Source: Svornostia abyssi (GTDB lineage: Bacteria > Actinomycetota > Thermoleophilia > Solirubrobacterales > Solirubrobacteraceae). Taken from it: DNA of 64,000 nt. Shown in pieces: positions 57,476 through 64,000 of the stretch (position 1 is its first letter; each line of letters starts with the position of its first letter). The position numbers and the translations under genes are program-made. The notes under the pieces were generated by a model, which was not told the DNA's origin, did no database searches, and saw only the letters and a program-made list of their open reading frames with translations. The stretch spans positions 1,612,001-1,676,000 of the forward strand of contig CP088295.1 of the NCBI GenBank assembly GCA_024666565.1, read 5' to 3'.

Positions 57476-60268
57476 GTGATCCACGGTCTTCTGGAGCGTG
57501 ACGACGAGCTCGATGCGGTCCAGCGCGCGCTCGATGGGGTCCAGGACGGCGAAGGCCGGCTCCTGCTCATCGAGGGGCCTGCCGGGATCGGGAAGAGCCG
57601 CCTGCTCGCCGAGGTCCGCCGGCGCGCCGATCGCAACATGACGGTGCTGGCCGCGCGCGCCGGGGAGCTGGAGGGCTCGTTCCCGTTCGGGGTCGTCCGT
57701 CAGCTCTTCGAGGGCGTCGTCGCCGACCCGGACCTGGCCGACCGCGCCCTGGGTGGCGCCGCGGCGTCCTCGCGCGCGGTGCTGGCCGCCCCGGAGCTGG
57801 ACGGGCAGACGCTCGGCAACACCTCCTTCGCCGTGCTGCACGGCCTGTACTGGCTGGCGCTGAACCTCGCCGAGGATCGCCCGCTGGTGCTCGCGATCGA
57901 CGACCTGCACTGGGTCGACCGCCCGTCCCTGCGCTTCCTCGCCTACCTGGTCCGGCGGCTCGAGGGCGCCCCGGTGCTCGTCGCCGCGACGCTGCGGACC
58001 GCCGAGCCCGGCATGGACCCGGCGCTGCTCGCCGAGATGGCGCAGGACCCGATGACCGTCCCGCTGCGGCCCCGCCCGCTCAGCGGCGACGCGGTGGCCG
58101 AGCTGTCGGCCGACGTGCTCGGGGAGGGCGCCACCGGGGGGTTCCTCGACGCGTGCCGCCGTGCCACCGGCGGCAACCCGCTGCTGCTGCGCCAGCTCCT
58201 GGCGGCGCTCGCCGCCGACGGGGTCACGCCCACCGATGACCATGTCGCGACGGTGCGGGAGATCGCGCCCCGAGCGGTGTCGCGCACGGTCCTGTCCCGG
58301 CTCGCCCGCGGGTCGGCCGACGCGTTCGCCGTGGCCCGCGCCGTGGCGGTGCTCGGAGAGAGCGCGGGGCTGCAGGCGGTCGCGTCGCTCGCCGAGCTGG
58401 ACGAGACGCAGGCGGCCGAGGCCACGGGCGAGCTGGTCCGGGCCGAGCTGCTGCGCCCCGAGCCGCCGCTGGGCTTCGTCCATCCGCTCCTGCGCGACGC
58501 CGTCTACCAGGACCTGCCGCCCGGCCAGCGCGATCTGCTGCACGCGCGCGCCGCGCAGGTGCTGGCCGACACGGGCGCGCCGCCGGAGCAGACCGCAGCG
58601 CAGCTGCTGCTGTGCCCGCCGCGCGGCGAGGGGTGGGTCGTGGCGGCCTGCCGCGCCGCCGCGGCGGCGTCCAGCTCGCGGGGCGCGCCGGACAGCGCGG
58701 CCGCGTACCTGCTGCGTGCGCTCGAGGAACCTCCGGCGCCGACCGACCGGCCGGCGGTCCTGCTGGAGCTCGGGATGGCCGAGGCCCACGCGACCGGGCC
58801 GGGCGCGGTGGAGCACCTCACCGAGGCGCTGGCCTTCGTCGATGACCCGCTCGCGCGCGCGGACATCACGCAGATGCTGGGCCGGGTGATGCTCTTCACC
58901 GGGGACCCCGACGGCGCGGCCGACGCCGCCCGGGAGGCCATGGCCGGCCTGCCTGCGGACGCCGAGGAGGTGCGCCGCTCGCTGGAGGCCCTCGTGCACA
59001 TGACGGTGTACTTCGGCGCGGGCGACCCGGCGTCGCTCGACGTCCTCGCGCCCTACCACAAGGTCATCCCCGGCGCCGGGGTCGGGACGAAGCTGCTGCA
59101 GTCCATGGCCGCGTACACCTGGAGCTACCAGGGCGGGTCCGCCGACGACTGCACGGCGGTGTGCCTGGACTGCCTGCTGGACGGCCAGATGGTGGCGTTC
59201 GACAGCGCGCTGCTCCCCATGGCGGCGATGAACACGCTCGTCGCCGCCGGGCGGGAGGAGGTCCTCGACATCTGGGAGCACTTCCGGGCCGAGGCGCACC
59301 GCTCCGGCTCGCTGCTCGTCCTCGCGACGATCCACCTCTGGTACGGCTACACGCTCTACCGGCGCGGGGAGCTCGACGAGGCGCGTGAGATGCTCACAGA
59401 GGCCGTCGACACGCTTGCGCGGTGGGGTTTCAGCCCGCTCGCACAGGTGTACCCGGCCGCGCACCTCGCGATGGTGCACCTCGAGCGGGGCGAGCCCGAG
59501 GACGCGCGGCGGCTGCTGGACCGCGTCGGCGACCCCGTCCGCAACGGCACGAGCGCGTTCTTCTACCTCCGGTCCCGGGCGGCGACGCATCTGGCGCTGG
59601 GCGATCCCGAGACGGCTCTGCAGTTCGCCGCGCAGCTGCGTGCCCGCTGCTGGATCCCCCGGCCGGTCGACCTCATGTGGTTCGAGTACGAGGCCCAGGC
59701 GCTGCACCGCCTCGGCCGGACCGACGAGGCGCTGACGGTCGCCCGCGAGGGACTGGACGTGGCGACCGCGTGGGGCACGCCGAATCTGCTGGGGCCCGCG
59801 CTGCGGGTGCTCGGTGAGCTCGAGGGTGACGACGGGCTGTCCCGGCTGCAGGAGGCCGTCGACGTCCTCAGGGGCTATCCGGCTGCGAAGCTCGAGGAGG
59901 CGAAGGCGCTGGCGGCCTACGGCGCCGCGCTGCGCCGGGACCGCAAGCTGACCGAGGCGCGGGAGCCGCTGCGCCGAGCGCTGGAGCTGGCGTCAGCGTG
60001 CGGCGCACCGGGGCTCGCCGAGCAGGCACGCACCGAGCTGCACGCGTCCGGCGCGCGCCCGCGCACCGACGCGCTGTCGGGCGTGGAGGCGCTGACTCCC
60101 AGCGAGCGACGGGTCGTGGATCTCGCGGCGTCCGGGCAGGCGAACCGCGAGATCGCACAGACGCTGTACGTCACGCCGAAGACCGTCGAGGTCCACCTCA
60201 CGAACGCGTACCGCAAGCTCGGGGTGCGTTCGCGTCGGGAGCTCGGCACGGTGCTGACCCGCGCATGA
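57476..60268 (+). CDS. LuxR-family AAA ATPase regulator 2 of 4
   Basis: 930 aa from GTG 57476, TAGGAT 7 nt upstream. Walker A GPAGIGKS (34-41), Walker B LAIDDLHWVD, ATGGNPLLLRQLLAAL, then TPR-like helices (GYTLYRRGELDEAREMLTEA) and a LuxR HTH at the end (LTPSERRVVDLAASGQANRE, then LYVTPKTVEVHLTNAYRKLG). Intact frame. The stop overlaps gene 3 by 4 nt. The middle region differs most from its paralogs, as expected if each recognises its own ligand. Confidence 0.93.
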   Translation: MIHGLLERDDELDAVQRALDGVQDGEGRLLLIEGPAGIGKSRLLAEVRRRADRNMTVLAARAGELEGSFPFGVVRQLFEGVVADPDLADRALGGAAASSRAVLAAPELDGQTLGNTSFAVLHGLYWLALNLAEDRPLVLAIDDLHWVDRPSLRFLAYLVRRLEGAPVLVAATLRTAEPGMDPALLAEMAQDPMTVPLRPRPLSGDAVAELSADVLGEGATGGFLDACRRATGGNPLLLRQLLAALAADGVTPTDDHVATVREIAPRAVSRTVLSRLARGSADAFAVARAVAVLGESAGLQAVASLAELDETQAAEATGELVRAELLRPEPPLGFVHPLLRDAVYQDLPPGQRDLLHARAAQVLADTGAPPEQTAAQLLLCPPRGEGWVVAACRAAAAASSSRGAPDSAAAYLLRALEEPPAPTDRPAVLLELGMAEAHATGPGAVEHLTEALAFVDDPLARADITQMLGRVMLFTGDPDGAADAAREAMAGLPADAEEVRRSLEALVHMTVYFGAGDPASLDVLAPYHKVIPGAGVGTKLLQSMAAYTWSYQGGSADDCTAVCLDCLLDGQMVAFDSALLPMAAMNTLVAAGREEVLDIWEHFRAEAHRSGSLLVLATIHLWYGYTLYRRGELDEAREMLTEAVDTLARWGFSPLAQVYPAAHLAMVHLERGEPEDARRLLDRVGDPVRNGTSAFFYLRSRAATHLALGDPETALQFAAQLRARCWIPRPVDLMWFEYEAQALHRLGRTDEALTVAREGLDVATAWGTPNLLGPALRVLGELEGDDGLSRLQEAVDVLRGYPAAKLEEAKALAAYGAALRRDRKLTEAREPLRRALELASACGAPGLAEQARTELHASGARPRTDALSGVEALTPSERRVVDLAASGQANREIAQTLYVTPKTVEVHLTNAYRKLGVRSRRELGTVLTRA

Positions 60269-63051
60269 GCCCCGACGGGCTGCTGGAGCGCGACGACGAG
60301 TTGGCGGTCGTCGACGAGCTGCTCGCCGGGGCCGCGGCCTCCGAGGGCCGGTTCCTGCTGATCGAGGGCCCGGCGGGCATCGGCAAGAGCCGGGTCCTGG
60401 CCGAGGTCCGGGCGCGAGCGGGGCGGCGCATGACGGTGCTGGCGGCACGCGGCGGGGAGCTGGAGGGCTCGTTCCCCTTCGGCGTGGTGCGCCAGCTGTT
60501 CGAGGGCGTGCTCGCCGATCCCGAGCGTGCCGCGCGGCTGTGCACCGGTGCGGCTGCGCCGGCGCGCGACGTGCTCGAGGCGCCGACGGGGAACACCCAG
60601 GCGGGCGGCGCGTCGTTCGCGGTGCTGCACGGCCTCTACTGGCTGGTCCTCAACCTGGCGGAGGAGGAGCCGCTCGTGCTCGCCATCGACGACCTGCACT
60701 GGGTCGACCGGCCGTCGCTGCGGTTCCTCGCGTACCTCGCGCGGCGGCTCGACGGCGCGCCCGTCCTCCTCGCCGCCACGCTGCGCAGCGCCGAGCCGGG
60801 CGTCGACCCGGTGCTGCTCGCCGAACTCGTGCAGGACCCGGCGGTCGCGTCGCTGCGGCCCCGTCCGCTGAGCGAAGACGCGGTGGGCGCGCTCCTTGCC
60901 GAGCGGCTGGGCGAGCCGGGCGAGCCGGCGTTCGTCGAGGCGTGCCATCGCGCGACGGGGGGCAACCCGCTGCTGCTGCGCCAGCTGCTCGGGGCGCTGG
61001 CGGCGGACCGCATTCGCCCGGTCGAGGCGCAGACCGGCGTCGTGCGCGAGATCGCGCCGCGCGCGGTGTCCCGGACGGTGCTGCTGCGCCTCGGGCGGCT
61101 CGACCCGTCCGCGGCCGCGGCGGCCCGCGCCGTCGCCGTGCTGGGCGACGGCGCCACCCCGCGCACCGTCTCGTCCCTGGCGGGGCTCACCGAGGATGAG
61201 GTGATCGACGCGTCGCGCGCGCTCGTGCGCGCGGAGCTGCTGACGCCGGAGATGCCGCTGCGGTTCGTGCATCCGCTCGTGCGCGACGCGGTGTACCAGG
61301 AGGTCACACCCGCCGAGCGCGAGCAGCTGCACGCGCGCGCCGCGGCGGTCCTGCGCGACGTCGAGGCTGGGCCCGAGCAGGTCGCCAACCAGCTGCTGCT
61401 GACGCCGCCCGCGGGGGAGGCCTGGGCGGCCGACGCCCTCATCCGGGCCGGACACGACGCGATCGCCCGCGGCGCTCCCGACGGCGCGGTCGCCTACCTG
61501 CGCCGCGCGCTCGCCGAGCCGCCGCCACCGGACATCCGCGCGGACGTGCTGCGCGAGCTCGCGTTCACCGAGGCCCAGACGACCGCGACCGGCGCGGCCG
61601 AGCATCTGCGCCGCGCGTTGGAGGCCACCGAGGACGCGCCGACCCGTGCGGAGATCGCCCAGGCGCTCGCGCGCACGCTGATCTTCACCGGCGAGGCCCG
61701 CGCCGGACTGGAGGTCGCCCACGCCGCGATGGCCGAGCTGCCCGCCGACGATCGGGACGCGCTCCTCGGCCTCCGGGCGCTCGAGGTCACCTGCGTGCAC
61801 TTCGGCGCCGCCGACCCGGAGGTCCTGCAGACCAGCGAGCCGTTCCGCCACGCGGCCGGGGACACACGGGGCGAGGCGATGCTCGGCGCCATCGCCGCGA
61901 TGCTCTGGGCGCACGACGGTGGCCCCGCCGACGACTGCTGCGCGCTGGCGTTGCGGATGCTCACGCGGCTGCGCCACGCAGATGACCCGCTGATCTCCGT
62001 CGGTGCGTTCTACGTCCTGCACTGCGCCGAGCGCGACGAGGTGCTCGATCTCTGGGAGACCGCCCGGGCGGACGCGCACCGCTCGGGCGCGCTCGTCGAG
62101 AACGCCTCGATGCACAGCTGGTACGGGCATGCGCTGCTGCGCCGCGGCGACCTCGCGCAGGCGCGCATCGAGCTCGAGCTGGGATTCGACCAAGTCACGC
62201 AGTGGGGCTACAGCGAGACGGTCCGGCTGATCGCGACCGCGTGGCTCGTGAACGCGCTCGTCGCGCAGGGCGAGCTCGACGCGGCCGAGCAGCGCATGCG
62301 GGCGGTGACGCTCACGCCGGAGCCGTCCGTGCCGTCGTTCGCCTTCCTCTACGCGCGCGCGGAGCTGTCCCTCGCGCAGGGCGACGCCGAAGCGGCGCTC
62401 GAGGCGTGCGACGAGGGCGAGCGGCGCGCATCGTGGATCGTCGCCCCCGTCGGGTTTCCCTGGCCCGTGATCCGGGCGCTCGCACTCGACCGGGTCGGGC
62501 GGACCGACGAGGCGCTGGCCGTCGCGCGGGGGTGGCTCGAGGTCGCCCGCGGGTGGGGCGCTCCCGGGACCGTCGGGACCGCGCTGCGCGTCCTCGGGAC
62601 GATCGAGCGCGAGGACGGCCTGGACCGGCTGCGCGACGCCGTCGAGGTGCTCGAGGGCTCGTCGGCGCGTCTGGAGCGCGCGCGTGCGCTGGCCGCCTAC
62701 GGGGCCGCGCTGCGCCGCGCGCGCCAGCCGACCGAGGCCCGCGAGCCGTTGCGGCGCGCGCTGGACCTCGCCGTGGCGTGCGACGCGGCGGCCGTGGCCG
62801 AGGACATCCGCACCGAGCTGCACGCTGCGGGTGCGCGGCCGCGCACCGACGCGCTGTCGGGCGTGGAGGCGCTGACGCCGAGCGAACGCCGCGTCGTCGA
62901 CCTCGCCGCGGCCGGGCAGGCGAACCGGGAGATCGCGCAGACCCTGTTCGTCACGCCGAAGACGGTCGAGGTCCACCTGACCAACGCGTACCGCAAGCTG
63001 GGCGTGAAATCCCGCCGCGAACTCGGCGATGCCCTCGTACCATCCGCCTGA
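60265..63051 (+). CDS. LuxR-family AAA ATPase regulator 3 of 4
   Basis: 928 aa from ATG 60265 (ATGA overlap with gene 2). Walker A GPAGIGKS at 35-42, Walker B LAIDDLHWVD, ATGGNPLLLRQLLGAL; middle helices around SMHSWYGHALLRRGDLAQAR; LuxR HTH at the C-terminus (FVTPKTVEVHLTNAYRKLG). Ends in TGA that overlaps the ATG of gene 4 (TGATG). Intact frame. Alternative longer starts upstream are inside gene 2 and are not credible. Confidence 0.93.
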   Translation: MSPDGLLERDDELAVVDELLAGAAASEGRFLLIEGPAGIGKSRVLAEVRARAGRRMTVLAARGGELEGSFPFGVVRQLFEGVLADPERAARLCTGAAAPARDVLEAPTGNTQAGGASFAVLHGLYWLVLNLAEEEPLVLAIDDLHWVDRPSLRFLAYLARRLDGAPVLLAATLRSAEPGVDPVLLAELVQDPAVASLRPRPLSEDAVGALLAERLGEPGEPAFVEACHRATGGNPLLLRQLLGALAADRIRPVEAQTGVVREIAPRAVSRTVLLRLGRLDPSAAAAARAVAVLGDGATPRTVSSLAGLTEDEVIDASRALVRAELLTPEMPLRFVHPLVRDAVYQEVTPAEREQLHARAAAVLRDVEAGPEQVANQLLLTPPAGEAWAADALIRAGHDAIARGAPDGAVAYLRRALAEPPPPDIRADVLRELAFTEAQTTATGAAEHLRRALEATEDAPTRAEIAQALARTLIFTGEARAGLEVAHAAMAELPADDRDALLGLRALEVTCVHFGAADPEVLQTSEPFRHAAGDTRGEAMLGAIAAMLWAHDGGPADDCCALALRMLTRLRHADDPLISVGAFYVLHCAERDEVLDLWETARADAHRSGALVENASMHSWYGHALLRRGDLAQARIELELGFDQVTQWGYSETVRLIATAWLVNALVAQGELDAAEQRMRAVTLTPEPSVPSFAFLYARAELSLAQGDAEAALEACDEGERRASWIVAPVGFPWPVIRALALDRVGRTDEALAVARGWLEVARGWGAPGTVGTALRVLGTIEREDGLDRLRDAVEVLEGSSARLERARALAAYGAALRRARQPTEAREPLRRALDLAVACDAAAVAEDIRTELHAAGARPRTDALSGVEALTPSERRVVDLAAAGQANREIAQTLFVTPKTVEVHLTNAYRKLGVKSRRELGDALVPSA

Positions 63052-64000
63052 TGCCGGACCTCGACCTCCTCGAACGCGACACCGAGATGGGGCTCCTCGA
63101 CGAGCTCTTGGCATCGGCCGCGGCCTCCGAGGGCCGGTTCCTGGTCATCGAGGGTCCGGCGGGGATCGGCAAGAGCCGTGTGCTGGCGGAGATCCGCCGC
63201 CGGGCGGGCTCCCGGGTCCGGGTCCTGAGCGCGCGCGGTGGTGAGCTGGAGGGGGCGTTCCCGTTCGGGGTGGTGCGCCAGCTGTTCGAAGGCGTCATCG
63301 CCGACCCTGAACTGGCCGAGCGCGTGCTCGCGGGTGCCGCGGGGCCCGCGCGCGACGTGCTGGGCGCTCCGACCGGAAACACCCAGGCCGGCGGCGCGTC
63401 GTTCGCCGTGCTGCACGGCCTGTACTGGCTGGCGCTGAACCTCGCCGACGAACAGCCGCTCGTGCTCGCCGTCGATGACCTGCACTGGGTCGACCGGCCG
63501 TCGCTGCGCTTCCTCGCCTATCTGCTGCGGCGCCTGGAGGGCGCGCCGATCCTCGTCGCCGCGACGCTGCGCAGCTCCGAGCCGGGGGTCGATCCCGCGC
63601 TGCTGGCCGAGATCGCGCAGGACCCGGTGGTGACGCCGCTGCGCCCCCGGCCGCTCAGTGAGCAGGCCGTGGCTGCGCTCATCGCCGACCGGCTGTCCGA
63701 GGAGCCCGAAGCCGGGTTCGCGCAGGCCTGCCACACGTCCACCGGCGGCAACCCGCTGCTGCTGCGTCAACTGCTCATCGCACTGGCAGCCGACGGCGTC
63801 CATCCGCGCGAGAGCGAGTCGGCGAAGGTCCGCGAGATCGCGCCGCGGGCGGTCTCGCGGACCGTCCTGCTGCGCCTGGCGCGCCTCACCCCGCAGGCCG
63901 CGGCCGTCGCGCGAGCCGTGGCGGTCCTGGGCGACCAGGCCGTGCCCTCCGTCGTCGCCTCCCTGACGGGCCTGGAGGCCCAGGAGGTCGCCGATGCGAC
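63051..64000 (+). CDS. LuxR-family AAA ATPase regulator 4 of 4, cut by window edge
   Basis: The first 316 codons are visible. LLERDTEMGLLDELLASAAA, Walker A GPAGIGKS at 35-42, Walker B LAVDDLHWVD, STGGNPLLLRQLLIALAADG. Very close to gene 3 in the ATPase domain. TACCAT lies 7 nt before ATG 63051, the same as in front of gene 1, inside the 3' end of gene 3, so it may have its own leaderless promoter as well as read-through. The C-terminus lies outside the window. Confidence 0.9.
   Translation, partial: MPDLDLLERDTEMGLLDELLASAAASEGRFLVIEGPAGIGKSRVLAEIRRRAGSRVRVLSARGGELEGAFPFGVVRQLFEGVIADPELAERVLAGAAGPARDVLGAPTGNTQAGGASFAVLHGLYWLALNLADEQPLVLAVDDLHWVDRPSLRFLAYLLRRLEGAPILVAATLRSSEPGVDPALLAEIAQDPVVTPLRPRPLSEQAVAALIADRLSEEPEAGFAQACHTSTGGNPLLLRQLLIALAADGVHPRESESAKVREIAPRAVSRTVLLRLARLTPQAAAVARAVAVLGDQAVPSVVASLTGLEAQEVADA

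Noticed and set aside
57368..63114. Very long minus-strand frames (779 and 1065 aa) opposite the LuxR array
   Set aside because: Arg/Gly/Gln/His-rich antisense shadows caused by high GC; no motifs.

Overview
The window comes from a very GC-rich actinobacterium, most likely of the class Thermoleophilia (Solirubrobacterales-like). The evidence is the base composition, a complete 14-gene NDH-1 operon, NHL- and FG-GAP-repeat secreted proteins, tandem giant LuxR/AAA regulators, and many genes that seem to be leaderless (a TANNNT hexamer 6-11 nt before the start codon). This taxonomic call is inference from gene style, not from a marker gene.

Layout. 1-9032: housekeeping and envelope genes: a CBS-pair protein (cut by the edge), a small disordered protein followed by a membrane protein, acetyl-CoA synthetase, a SirB1-type transglutaminase-like protein behind a palindromic operator candidate, ThyX, a membrane-anchored cupredoxin, a DUF378 protein, a glycosyltransferase-like membrane gene broken by a palindromic repeat, and a PQQ-type sugar dehydrogenase lipoprotein. 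9192-24356: nuoN to nuoA read on the minus strand, almost every junction overlapping by a few bases. A 167-bp imperfect palindrome fills the convergent space between the sugar dehydrogenase and nuoN. 24463-31427: a membrane protein, an AbiEi/DUF559-like protein, a flavin reductase with a cupredoxin lipoprotein, cytochrome c, serS, an FG-GAP protein and a degenerate GGDEF protein. 31536-36190: metY-metX (direct sulfhydrylation), an Rpf/transglycosylase-like protein and a glycerophosphodiester phosphodiesterase. 36369-39702: tRNA-Ser(UGA), a large secreted three-repeat protein of unknown function, tRNA-Ser(GCU) and tRNA-Arg(ACG).

39697-46530 looks like a decayed integrative element. It starts at the 3' end of tRNA-Arg, is bounded by a 48/49-nt direct repeat (about 82% identical), and holds a tyrosine-recombinase remnant, an IS3-family insertion, an HExxH protein, a DUF6978-like/DUF1828-like gene pair, a cutinase and small unknown genes. 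46578-54537: a secreted GHL15-like glycosidase with seven IPT/TIG domains, an NHL-repeat protein and a second beta-propeller-like protein. 54643 to the right edge: four tandem paralogous regulators of about 930 aa (AAA ATPase, helical repeats, LuxR HTH); the fourth runs off the window.

Sequence quality matters here. Eight apparent genes carry eleven single-base insertions, all an extra G or C. Five lie in G/C runs and six turn GCCGGC into GCCCGGC or GCCGGGC. Removing each restores a normal full-length protein, so I treat these as probable sequencing/assembly errors and annotate the full genes across them.
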